Positions 54,395 through 64,000 of a DNA stretch of 64,000 nt are shown in pieces. Position 1 is the stretch's first letter, and every line of letters begins with the position of its first letter. The stretch is from Nematostella vectensis. Lineage: Eukaryota > Cnidaria > Anthozoa > Actiniaria > Edwardsiidae. The DNA lies in NCBI RefSeq assembly GCF_932526225.1, contig NC_064039.1, positions 4,973,001-5,037,000 of the forward strand, given 5' to 3'. Under the pieces are notes generated by a model. That model had not been told where the DNA came from and did not search any database. It saw nothing but the letters and a program-made list of their open reading frames with translations. Position numbers and translations under genes: made by a program.

Positions 54395-57300
54395 TCACAC
54401 TATAATGAGCTCTTCACTGGGCGTAGCCTGCAGTCCTGTGGGAACCAAGGCACCGGGGGTGTTATCGGGGGGATCACGCGGACTATCTCTGTCGGCGCGC
54501 CGCACGCGGGAGATGCCGGTGTATACAGCATTCGTGATCCAGCCCTCTAAGCTGTGGTCTATGATAAACAGACGTCTTGGAGTCTGGGTAGTCATGCCCT
54601 GCACCCGGTGGACTGTCCCCCAGCCCGCGTATTTCCACTCGAGGGGAAGCCCGTTAAGGACCGCGTCCCGTTAAGGAACCTCGACTACCGTGCCTTTGTA
54701 CGCGTCGACCTTCTCACCCCTTTTGCCTGGCACGGGCACCGGCCGCCCTTGCTTGCGATAACGATGCGCGACGCTAGGATCGGGGCAAAGCGGATGGTTG
54801 CTGGCAATCGGGGGTAGTTTTTCCTGTGGTGCTCTACCAATCGCTGCTGAACAAGGGCCCCCATCTTGTTGGTCGAGCACACCCACATATCGCTTGGGTG
54901 GGCCTGCTCGATCGCCGCGTCGAACGCCACCCCATCCCACTCCTCTCGAAACACCTCAAGCTGTTGGGAATCTGGCTGACACCAAATCCGGCCCTTTATG
55001 TCGTGGAGCCTGGAGGAGGGCACGGCAGAGCCGCAGTCGCATGTACTGTACAGCTTTCCGCAGTCTTCACACAGGCAGCGGTAGTCGGACTCGAACCAGC
55101 GGATGTTGCCTTGTGCCCACTCCTTGAGCATATCGTGAGGCCCCTCTTTATCTCCCCAGGGCGGGACCTGCCCATAGTCGCCACAACACACTACCTGACA
55201 CGGCCGCATGGCGAGATACCCTAGGATGGCGCGTAGCACTTTAGTCTGCACCTTACAGCACTCGTCAATGATGATTACTTCTGCGAGACGGTCGAGTTTG
55301 TGCCCCAGCTCTAAAGGTCTCCACTCCTCTATCGGCTTCTCGGCTGGTATGCAGAGGTAGTAGTGGTAGGTTTGAGCCTTCACCGCGAGGCGCGGGTTGT
55401 TGCGGTGGTCGTGGGCGAGGTCGTTCTCGGGGGTGAGCACCACAACGTTGCGGCCACGGAACATGCTCACCGCCCACTCGGTCTTCCCCGATCCTCCTTG
55501 GCCGGCTAGATACATCTTTGCAGAGGCTGCGGCCACTAGATCGCACGGCAGACTCGGCGCAGTGCTTGGCTCCCTAGCCAAGCTCCCCGACTTCTCCGGA
55601 CCCCAAGCCGCTTCGGGTCGCCACTCGTACCCAGGCTTCTCGTGGCGCCACTCTCCATACCTCGGATTTCGCTCCTCGAGCTTTACACCACTGGGCACCG
55701 CCTTTGCGTATATGGCATCTGTGCACACTCGGAGGACGTCTTCGCGAGGGATCCGCCTCAACATGCGTCGCAACGCTATGTTTGTGTACGCCAAGACGAA
55801 GGCCCTGATATGGTACCATTGTGAGCGCCGGACACCGTCTTTGTATTGGATCAGATGAGCCCCGTCGGCATGCTCGAAGTTAAGTAAGTCGTCGGTGCCC
55901 GCAAGGTTTGTCAGATAAGCGACTACCTCACGGTGGCGGACTACGATCGAGGACTCGTCGCCGTGGCGAGCGCACTTGCCTACGAAACGGACAGCGAGAT
56001 CTCGACCCTCAGGGTAATGCGAGTCTCCGCCGCCGGGGCGGCACGCGATGGAGTTTGGGAACTTGATGGAGTCCTTTTTTCCGACGCTATACAACACCTC
56101 CCTCGCCGTGGCCATGACGAGGTCACCCGAGTCTAACAGGTCCTTGAGCTCTGGCGTGGTGATCCAGCCCTCGTTTCGCTCCAAGTGCTGCCCCACCCAC
56201 CCCGGAAGTGTAAGGGTGGCAGGCCTCAGCTGAATGGCCCCGGTTAGTTGAAGAACCTCGCTCAATGGCCGTCCCACAACATCCGCGATACGATACACGT
56301 TCGTGGGGAAGCCGTATTTCCGTACCAGATCAATGGCGTCCGAGGCGCCGCCGAAGACACTGTCCTCGCATCCTAGGTACGCCGCACGCATGTCGATGTG
56401 CGCATGAGGCTGCGCCCCTAAGTTTTCCTTGCTATTCCACACTTTGGACTCAACCTGCGCCGCTGGCCAGACGTTCCTGTATTTAAGAGGCGTTGGCCTG
56501 ATGTTCTCTCTTTGGGTCCACTTCTTGAAGCGATACCCTATTGCACCGCCCATCGAGTGCGTAGCTTCGGTGTACTCTTGGTAGGCTGGGTGGTCATCAG
56601 GGAGCCATTGAGGATCATATCCAGTCTCGTCTGTAAACGCCCTGTCGATAGCCCATCCGTCTTGTCCCGATCGGTACAGTTTGCCTTCGTGCGTGACTAT
56701 AACACGCCCACACAGCCAGATCCTCGTGCTTCTCAGGATAGCCTTGTTTATAAAGCGAATGAGCACCTCTCGCACTTTTTCCTCGCGCGTTTTTGTGGCG
56801 GCACTGGTAGCGCGAGGCGCTGCCTTCCCCTGACATAACGAACGAAGCTTCCCCTCAGCCTCGAAGTCTAGGCCGTGGACGCTCGCGATCGCAGGTGGTT
56901 CAGTCGGAAGCTCCGCCCAGGCGTGGTTATTGTGGCAAGGGATAGTGATCCTCGTCTTAGTCTTGTACTTCCCCGAGTCCCACAGGACGTTACCCAGGGC
57001 GTCCACGGCTACTAGCTTTACCTCGAGCTTCTTTTCCATCTCAAAGAGGTCTTCTTTGGTGCATCCCGTAGTGGCCAGCTTCTTGTCGAATCGCTCGAGG
57101 ATCTTGCCTCGTGTCTTGGTTAGACCAAGGGAGCGCGAGGTGCCGCGATTCCTCAAGAAGTCGGCAACATAGCTCACAACACAGTTAGCGAAGGCGTCAC
57201 TCCCCTCTCGCTCAAACATTGGCCCAGGCTCACCACTTTGCTCAGGTAGAGGGCGAAGCTCGTATCTCACGTAGACGAGGTACTCTCGTCCTTTCTCCCA

Positions 57301-57948
57301 AACACCCGCATCGATGCCTTCCAGGGCACCGACTGCGATTTGGCCCCCTCTTTTGACTAACGACCCACCGATCTTGTGCTCCGAGCGCCCTTCCTCCTCT
57401 GTGATTGGCGCCAATGGCTCTGCGGGGGCCTTACCAACGACCGTAAAGAGTCTGTAACGCCGGTCGAGGTCCACCATCTCAAGCACCGGTGGCAACACTG
57501 CGTTTGCCCGCAGAGACTCCCGCTCGTGCGAGACCCACCACACCGAGCCATCGTCATTAATATCAGGCCCCCGCATAACCGGCTCTAGGGCAATGGCACC
57601 TGCTCCACCAAGATCTCGTATCTCCTGGTAAACACCGGCGCTTATGTCTCGGCCCCGTAGAGTGGCATCCACGCTTGGGAACCGAAGATGGGCGCCCCCG
57701 ACGAAGAGAGAATAGTACTTCTCGGGGTCTAAGCTCTCTGGTCCCGGCAGCAAAGGGTCGAACTCGCGCCAGACTTCCTCTGTCCACACTTTCGCCGGTG
57801 CGAGCGGCTTAAGCAGCTTGTGTTTGACATCGCCGGGGATGTCCTCGTCCAGGATGTTCTGCACCAGCCCTGCCAGTACGGCGGGCGCCTCTTTGTCACG
57901 CATGCTATTGAGAACCTCCTCTATGTAAGCGTCCATGTTTGGGCACAC
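54395..57948 (-). pseudogene. Family B DNA polymerase fused to an SF1 helicase, broken near the 3' end
   Basis: An open frame of 1,087 codons (57948-54685). The N-terminal third contains NCVVSYVADFL and NNHAWAELP segments. Polymerase motifs follow: motif A-like HIDMRAAYLG (D519), RFVGKCA (~654) and a motif C-like CTDAIY (~742-747). Then an SF1 helicase: Walker A GQGGSGKT (816-823), Walker B IIIDEC (892-897), GDYGQVPP (923-930), and a Cys cluster CEDCGKLYSTCDC. The last helicase motifs (VQGMT, YTGISRVRR) lie downstream in another frame near 54490-54610, beyond a frameshift near 54755 and an in-frame stop at 54671. The gene would have replicated the element; this copy cannot make a full helicase. 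Confidence 0.75.
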
Positions 57949-58170
57949 CTTGTGCCACCAAGTCTCTAACTGCCCGTATCACAACCGGCGGGACGAGTGT
58001 TTGGGTACACCTTGTGCCACCCAGTCTCTAATTGCCCGTATCACAGCCGGCGGGACGAGTGTTTGGGTATGCCTGTGCCACTCAGTCTCTAATCGCGCGT
58101 ATCGCGGGCCGCGGTGTCGGACAGGACGTTTGGGTATGCCTTGTGCCACCCAGTCTCGCCTCTCGACGCC
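57938..58170. repeat. 61-67-bp tandem repeat at the start of the polymerase gene
   Basis: Four diverged copies, anchored by GTTTGGG at 57938, 57999, 58061 and 58128, each containing CACC-TTGTGCCACC and AGTCTCTAA-TGCCCG-like blocks. The first overlaps the start codon region of the polymerase (minus strand). The unit is not a multiple of three. Confidence 0.8.
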
Positions 58171-58221
58171 ACGCATCCTCTGTCCTTAACGATTCGCTCA
58201 GCAGGGGCGGCACAACTGCGT

Positions 58222-58434
58222 CTACGACTGAGTCCCTATGCCGCAGATCCTGCATGGCACGGGGAGGGGGCTGCCCTTACGGAGCCTTTGGAGGTGCACC
58301 TTGCAGTAGGTGTCCATGCACCTCTGGCCGCACGTGTTTGCGTGGCCGACCTTTAGCCACCCGCAATAATCTTTTCCGCACTTCATCCTTCGAACGCTCG
58401 GTATACCACAGGTTAGACGGAGGTCTAATTGCAA
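58222..58434 (-). CDS. Cys-rich, possibly zinc-binding ORF of the element (partial)
   Basis: 70 codons from the first ATG, with the pattern MKCGKDYC, CGQRCMDTYCKVH and PCRICG, which suggests two small zinc-binding knuckles. It lies upstream of the polymerase on the same strand and runs toward its 5' repeats. No named family; may be a remnant of a longer gene. Confidence 0.4.
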   Translation of the reverse strand: MQLDLRLTCGIPSVRRMKCGKDYCGWLKVGHANTCGQRCMDTYCKVHLQRLRKGSPLPVPCRICGIGTQS

Positions 58435-58566
58435 GTCCTTGGGGGTTCGAACTGCATTATTGGAAAAATATAGCCGTGATACTTCATAACAGCTTTATTT
58501 ATTAGAGTGCGAGTCAGAAAGTTCTTAAGAACGTATGTCATGAAGTACCAAGCTCAATTATCCAAG

Positions 58567-58797
58567 ATGGCGGCTCGACTCAAACACGAAATTAGATCTG
58601 AAATGCTTGGCTGGAAACTTTCAGTAACAACCGAGGGGAAAGAGGAGGATGCCTTTGTAGATGGTGTTTTTAAAGAGATCGATCGCCTCTCTGAAACTGT
58701 ATTTCGGAAACAGGAGGCTTCTGTGGCAAACAAGGACTGCCGTAAAATCGTAGACCTGTGGCCGATGATCGAGCGTTCGATAAAACGAAATACATGA
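58567..58797 (+). CDS. Unrecognised ORF beside the right end of the element
   Basis: 76 residues starting in CCAAGATGGCGGC, helical and charged (KHEIRSEMLGWKL, VDGVFKEIDRLSE). Composition here is less GC rich than the rest of the element and the start context is like host genes. It could be captured host sequence or an element gene; a further open stretch follows to about 59030. No homology recognised. Confidence 0.35.
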   Translation: MAARLKHEIRSEMLGWKLSVTTEGKEEDAFVDGVFKEIDRLSETVFRKQEASVANKDCRKIVDLWPMIERSIKRNT

Positions 58798-59048
58798 TGG
58801 TATTTATCGCCGTATTCGTTCGAATCCCTCAATGGCATCGCCCTATTATTGCTGCTTTAGCAGAGAAATCCCGAGAGAAGTTCGAAGTCATGAAAACAAG
58901 CATAATTGAACGACCAAACTGGGGGATTGGGAGCAATTCAAGCACCGCTGCACAGGCCACGATTGAAATTACAGAAGTGCGCAAGGCAGTGCGTTTCTTC
59001 GATCAAACAAATGTGGAGAAAAAGCGCGTGGGGGGGGGGGATTCGCGC

Positions 59049-59137
59049 CTCCCAAGCCTAAGACGGGACTGGGAGGCCCGGGGGGGGCGATTCGCGCCTC
59101 CCACTCGTGTTTCTATGAAAGGCCCCAGTCCCCTCCT
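59049..59137 (-). repeat. Right terminal inverted repeat
   Basis: Inverted partner of 48999-49087. The block GATTCGCGCCTCCCA occurs at 59039-59053 and again at 59088-59102, so the inner edge has a short direct repeat. Confidence 0.85.
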
Positions 59138-59146
59138 AAAATCTTA

Positions 59147-62100
59147 TTTGTGCCTTCAAAGCACTATGAAAACCTTGGGTGTTTTATAAAAAAATTCCCA
59201 GGAAATCAAGAGACCTGCAGTCTCGTGCTCCACTGATCTGCTCTTGAATTCTCCTAAACCAAAACACCTGTGGTTTTCAACTGTTATGCCCTGATGTTTA
59301 CCACACTAGTATAGGACAACTATAAAAATGTTGAAAGTGAAAGTGCCTCTTTGACTTCTCCTCATAACCAGTCTGATTGTCAATGTCCAGGGTAAGCCAT
59401 GTCTACAAAAGGGACTTGCCTTAGGCAAGCTGTCATTTGTCATTTGACCTCACTAAGTGCAGAGCTCTGTAGAGAGGCCAGAAAGCTATAATAGAGCTCA
59501 AGATTGGTCGAAAACACATCACTGAAGAAAACACAGTCCATTTATTAGCCTCTGTTATAACATAACGAAAAACAAGGGAGGATTAGGTAGGTTTTGAACT
59601 GATGAATTTTGAACATTTGGTTGTTTGTTCGCGCGTGCACCTGAATGACGCCATTTCAAGTGAGCGTGCACACGCTGTTTTTGAATTTTATTTTTCAATT
59701 CAAATGAGCACACGCTGTGTTTGATTTCTCAATGACAATTTTTGTTCTTGTTTTTATAGAGAATTGACTCCAAACACTTTCCAGAATATGCCTAGTAGTT
59801 CTTTCACAATCTCTTGTACTTTACAGTTGTCGTAGTTTGTCGTAAGGCTTTACTTTTTGCTGTGTTTTCTTCTGGCAGTTTCAGAGGTCCTGACTCAATG
59901 AAGTCTAGCTTTGAATGGTGACGACTTGAGCAAAAGCTTGCAAAAAAGGGGGCAGAGCTATCCCTTGTATAGTGCCCATGGACAACAAGTATTGGTTACC
60001 ATAATACCTATATTATGTTGTTTTGTTATGTCTCTTGTGTATGTAAGTGGGAATATCGATCAAGTTCAAAGAGAGCTCATTACAATGTTAGAAGTTAGAA
60101 TGGAGTTAAAATGCATTTTCAAGCATTGTTTAACTTAAAAAGCAAGCAATGTATGATAACATTTGTGCAAAATTTCAAGCTTTATTGAATAAAAACAATA
60201 ATGCCATATGACTATATACTGTACACCTATTCCGATTAAAGTTGTCAGGGCAAATGGCAAATGGCAGTTCTACGACAGAAAGTAACCATCTGTATCAAAG
60301 AATATGGATAATTCAAAACAATTATTCATTAAAGGTTACTAATGCTTGGCTTTGACATTGCTGGACTTTATTGAACACCTTTAATTTTAAAAATAATTAG
60401 TACCCATAAGACATGTATCATTCGCCATTTGCACTGACAGCCTTTTGTGAAATAGGTGTATACATCATTTGTCTTATACCTGCGTGAAAAAAGATACTGG
60501 TTTTACCATTAAAATACACCAAATGACACAATCATAGGATCAACCAACTATTTCGTGCCTCCTAAAGAGTAGTAAAGTAGTAAAAAAAAGTGCTCAGGGA
60601 AAAGGCTGAGGAAAGACATCACACTTCTTGTCCTGCCACAGTTCAGAAGTTATCAAGGCAGATGCACCATGCATCCTGTTTCAAAATTCTTATTGTATAC
60701 AGTAACCTGCATGTTACCAGGTATTTGTCAGTTCAAGCGCCCCACTGCTAGTGCAGATATGTAAAGCAATTTATGATTGGCTGCTTTTTTGGGATTGTTT
60801 GTCCATTTCTAAAATGTTCTCAGATTGGCTCACACTTTGGTGTGTTATGTTTTAAGAATCCATGTGAGGTTGACAGTTCACCAGGCGCAATGTTTGTTTT
60901 TTATACTCAGTGTGAGTTTGATAGTTTGCCAGGCTCAAATCTACAAAGCTTTTTAAATTTCTACTAGTGTTTAGTCTTTGCTAGGTTTCTATACTTAATT
61001 TACTTGAAAGAATATTGGGTCTCAAAGTATCCCTTGGCCTGTTATAGTTGCAAGCAAATATTTGGGCAAACAATAAAAAGCAACATAAAACTTGTTCAGT
61101 ATCTTCCTATGTCAACCTGATATGGATGCTTGTCATATTTTTTAGGGTTCAAAATCAGGTGTCAGGTATTTTTAGGGGGTATCTGACATAAACTTTTTTG
61201 TTATAAATGGTAATTTTAGGGCTTCTAGGGTATATTTTTGGTAGAAATTCTGGCATGCAGGTATTTTTAAGGGGGAACTTTCCAAACCCTCCCCCCCTTA
61301 AGGGCCTAAACCTCGCTAGATGGTAGAGTACTTTTGTGATCAAACCCTAGGGGTGCAAAGTACAGTTGCAGAAAGCTGAGCATGCCATTTGCATTTGACA
61401 TAGCAATGCATATGTGCAAACTCCATTCCAATAAACAGCACACTGTTACTGCACTGTGTACTGTCTTTCTAAGAGGATGCAACAGAGAGCATTGTGGCTA
61501 AGCTTCTTCTAATTTTGCCCTCTTAAATCTTAACCCACCGCATTTGCTGAATTGGGATGGAGTGTATGTTTTCTCCCGGAATCTGATGAGCTATGACTTC
61601 AAGATTATCTAATAGTGGGGATCACCATATCCCCTTTGCTACATGGGTATAAAAAAAAAAAAAAAGAAGTTTTAAAAAGGCGAAAAAATATCCATTGTAA
61701 TAAAAAAAATGTACCATTAAATTCCATTAGATCTCTTTGGTCCTATAACGGCAGTTACCGATGATCGACATTTTTGACAGTAGCTGGTTATAACTGCTTC
61801 GAACAGCTGTTCATTACCATGGCCCATTGACTAAACCGGTACATAGTAAGAGTAAAAATACAAATCGTGCCTTCTAAGGCGTGCGACTCGCAAACCTACC
61901 AACATAAAATAATCTAGTTGGAAGAGAACTACTCTTACCTTGGTGGAATAGTAGCATCGTAAATGAAGTAAAAATCGCGTCGCCTTCCAGTATGATTGGC
62001 AGTTTTTCTTTCACTCACTATCCATGGGGTCTAGAAGCAACGTCTATTTTGTCACGATCAACAGCCAATATCGGTCTATTTAGCCATTTTCCAAGACCGA

Positions 62101-62534
62101 AACTCGTTGTGTAGCTCCACAAGAATAATGTCATCCTTATCATGGTACTGGTTTGATTATTATAGCTACAGAGAAGTGAGAAATCGTGGTAATTTGTCGT
62201 TCAGACATCCGCAAATGACCACGAAATTTTGACTAAAATATTTGGACCCACCTACTCGGGTCCAGTTTTTTTCATGATCATCACGTGATTCTGTTCAAAA
62301 TCAAACTTCCCGCCCCAATACCCCAAACACAGGCGACCCACATTATACGTTATTGAATTTCTTTTCCTGTTCTTTTAGGAAGGAAAAGATCTTCAAATGT
62401 ACCAACGCATAAAACAGAGAACTTGAACTTGAAGTGTCGTGGATTGTGTCACAAACTATATACATTCTGATATTCATAAAAAAAAAAAAAATGTGATGTT
62501 TAGGGTGTGCTGTGGAAAAACTCCAGCGTACTTG
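59147..62534. other. Intergenic region with no recognised gene
   Basis: AT-rich sequence between the Polinton-like element and CFAP46. All open frames are short and show no family features. The 3' part (from roughly 62000) should include distal CFAP46 promoter. Confidence 0.5.
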
Positions 62535-62548
62535 GTTCCCATAGCAGC
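62535..62548 (+). promoter_or_regulatory. RFX X-box-like motif upstream of CFAP46
   Basis: GTTCCCATAGCAGC fits the X-box form RYYNYY-AT-RRNRAC at 13 of 14 positions and lies ~112 bp before the CFAP46 ATG, the usual distance for ciliary genes. Functional role is inferred. Confidence 0.45.
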
Positions 62549-62659
62549 CACTCAATTTCAAAATGGCGACCAACACAAACCAACTCCTGCTTTACTATCC
62601 GTAAAATAATCCAGATTTTAACCTCTGTTTACCATCAACCAGCTCAATAATTAGAGAAA

Positions 62660-63758
62660 ATGGACAACAATATAAGAAATTTGATCTATACATCTTCTGA
62701 AGATAACAAAGACAACAATTTGAGCGAAGCTTACTCAAAATTGAAAAAAGAGCGACAGGCCGTGGGTGATACTGCCGACACAGTTTCACCTGATTTGTTT
62801 GTGCTATGTGCAGAGGCCGCGTACAAGGTAATAATCAGTTATGAGTGTATCTAGGTGAACGATTTGATGTATAATAACATCTGTTTTAGTATTCTAAGAA
62901 CAATCTTCCATATTTTCTAATTTCAATCAAGAAAGGTTCCTCAATATGAAAATTTTCTACGCTTCAGCATTATAAGATCACTCCCACCTTTATCTCATTC
63001 AATATGTTTGTTGCTCATATTATTTTATTAGAATCCCGTACCCAGGATTTTTCTTGGGGGGGGGGGGGGGGGGTGCGGAATTCGAAAAAGTGGACCTAAT
63101 TTTTACTGGGGGGGGGGAGCTGATCAAAATCTGACCACCTCCGAAAGAACAAAGAGGGATGTTTTATGCCTTTGGAGTATCTCCACAGAACGTTCTATTG
63201 AGAACCGAAAGTGGACCTTCGGCCGTTGTGTTGGGAGGGGGGGGGGGGTGTGTTCGCTTTGTACACCAGGAAATAGTACTTTGAAGACAAATTAAAACTT
63301 TAAAACTGGGTACGGGCCTGCTATTTGTGGGATACAGCTTTTTATGTATTACTTATGTTGCTGCAAGTAAAATTGGTAACTTAAAAATACTAGAGTCCTC
63401 AAAAGAGTCCTCAGTTGTTGAAAATAGAAAACTAAGCAAGAATGGTACACCCAATTGTTCTAGCTTAATTAAAACAATAAAGCTAGTTCTACTTTCAGCT
63501 ACAATTGAACTCTATAGTGTCATTTTAACAATCCCTTGAGAGCATATATTATTGGAGTAGTCCATTTCCATTGAAGATGTGAGATGTGTATTCAAGTCTT
63601 TTTCATTTTTTCATGCTTTTTTGTAGCTTGGGAAGTTAGATGTGATGGAAGATTGTATTCAGATGTTCTTTTTGAAACCTGTTCCATCAAACCAGTTTCT
63701 GTGTAGAGCATACTTCTGCCAAGCCCAACTTCATGCTCCATCATCATCTGAGAGTCCT
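62660..63758 (+). CDS. CFAP46: CFAP46 (cilia and flagella associated protein 46), 5' end only
   Basis: Axonemal protein of the central pair C1d projection, rich in TPR-type helices. Two coding exons are visible: 62660-62827 and 63627-63758, both in phase 0 with good GT-AG sites (AAG|GTAATA; TTGTAG; CCT|GTAAGT). The join covers the family N-terminus with SPDLFVLCAEAA, EDCIQMFF, NQFLCRAYFCQAQL and HAPSSSES. The full protein exceeds 2,000 residues, so most of the gene lies past the window edge. The ATG at 62660 gives an N-terminus of the expected length. Confidence 0.88.
63030..63320. repeat. MITE-like element in CFAP46 intron 1
   Basis: Inverted ends CCCGTACCCAG (63035) and CTGGGTACGGG (63306) enclose several long G runs. 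Likely a non-autonomous element; no coding content. Confidence 0.55.
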
Positions 63759-64000
63759 GTAAGTATTATCAGTGGGTCCAATCAATCCTAGGGGGGGGGG
63801 GGGCGGCACATCCCTGTTCAGTTTCATGAATTAGGGGGGATACCCTCCTCCTTGAGGTATAAGCCTATCAGCAGGTATGTTGGTTAAAAATAAAAATAAA
63901 AAAGCATTGCATTCTAGCAAGTTATGTTTACATGGTGGTGAAGAATATTTTCCTGATTGGCCCTAAATTAAATTCGTGATTCGTGAAAAGCCTAAAAATA

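Larger units (their letters stand above)
48999..59137. mobile_element. Decayed Polinton/Maverick-like element (~10.1 kb)
   Basis: The interior is visibly GC richer than its flanks. It carries the Polinton signature set: double-jelly-roll capsid remnant, FtsK/A32-type packaging ATPase, retroviral-type integrase and family B DNA polymerase. The ends are inverted repeats of 89 bp (48999-49087 and 59049-59137; shared ACTGGGG, TTTCATAGAAAC, GTGGGAGGCGCGAATCGCC). AAAATCTTA occurs directly outside both ends (48990-48998, 59138-59146), a possible target duplication longer than the usual 6 bp. Length is below the usual 15-20 kb; no protease or minor capsid protein was recognised and three genes are broken. 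It is therefore a non-functional, partly deleted copy. Confidence 0.85.

Noticed and set aside
54137-54550. Plus-strand frame of 137 codons after the integrase
   Set aside because: It overlaps the displaced helicase motifs on the minus strand and shows no features of its own.
62343-62576. Minus-strand frame divergent from CFAP46
   Set aside because: Low-complexity Phe run from an A stretch, no homology or start context.

Overview
The window reads as nuclear DNA of an animal, most likely an anthozoan cnidarian (sea anemone type). Evidence: intron-rich genes that align almost end to end with vertebrate orthologs, AT-rich introns full of small foldback elements, extensive minisatellites and a decayed Polinton/Maverick-like element. 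The species cannot be fixed from sequence alone. Exon limits below come from GT/GC-AG sites, reading phase and remembered family alignments; no search was run.

Layout. 1-7.1 kb: dynein regulatory complex subunit DRC10/IQCD on +, with a probable hammerhead ribozyme and a ~3 kb 14-bp satellite in its third intron. 8.0-9.35 kb: small secreted Cys-rich protein on + whose last codons start a 96-bp tandem array. 9.5-14.9 kb: RABEPK (Rab9 effector, kelch) on -, with degenerate copies of its own 3' end below the stop. 15.2-18.6 kb: TMEM129 (ERAD E3 ligase) on +, divergent from RABEPK over a 334-bp promoter. 18.55-23.6 kb: ~103 copies of a 49-bp unit made from the last codons and stop of TMEM129. 25.1-26.6 kb: intronless FKRP/LicD-like protein on +. 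28.2-30.05 kb: secreted protein on - that joins a huge Arg-rich repeat region to a pesticin/T4-lysozyme-like domain. 34.5-45.8 kb: ARID5-like chromatin protein on -, including two N-terminal exons that are short or lack a start codon. 49.0-59.1 kb: GC-rich ~10.1-kb Polinton-like element with 89-bp inverted ends, degraded capsid gene, packaging ATPase, several small ORFs, integrase, and a broken DNA polymerase B-helicase fusion. 62.66 kb to the edge: 5' end of CFAP46 on +.

Themes. (1) Two axonemal genes (DRC10, CFAP46) sit at the two ends and each has an RFX X-box-like motif ~110-140 bp before its ATG. (2) Three neighbouring genes (Cys-rich gene, RABEPK, TMEM129) each have tandem repeats seeded by the coding sequence around their own stop codon. 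(3) The Arg-rich lysozyme-like protein is the best candidate for an undescribed immune or antimicrobial effector. (4) The Polinton-like element carries an unusual PolB-SF1 helicase fusion but is clearly broken.
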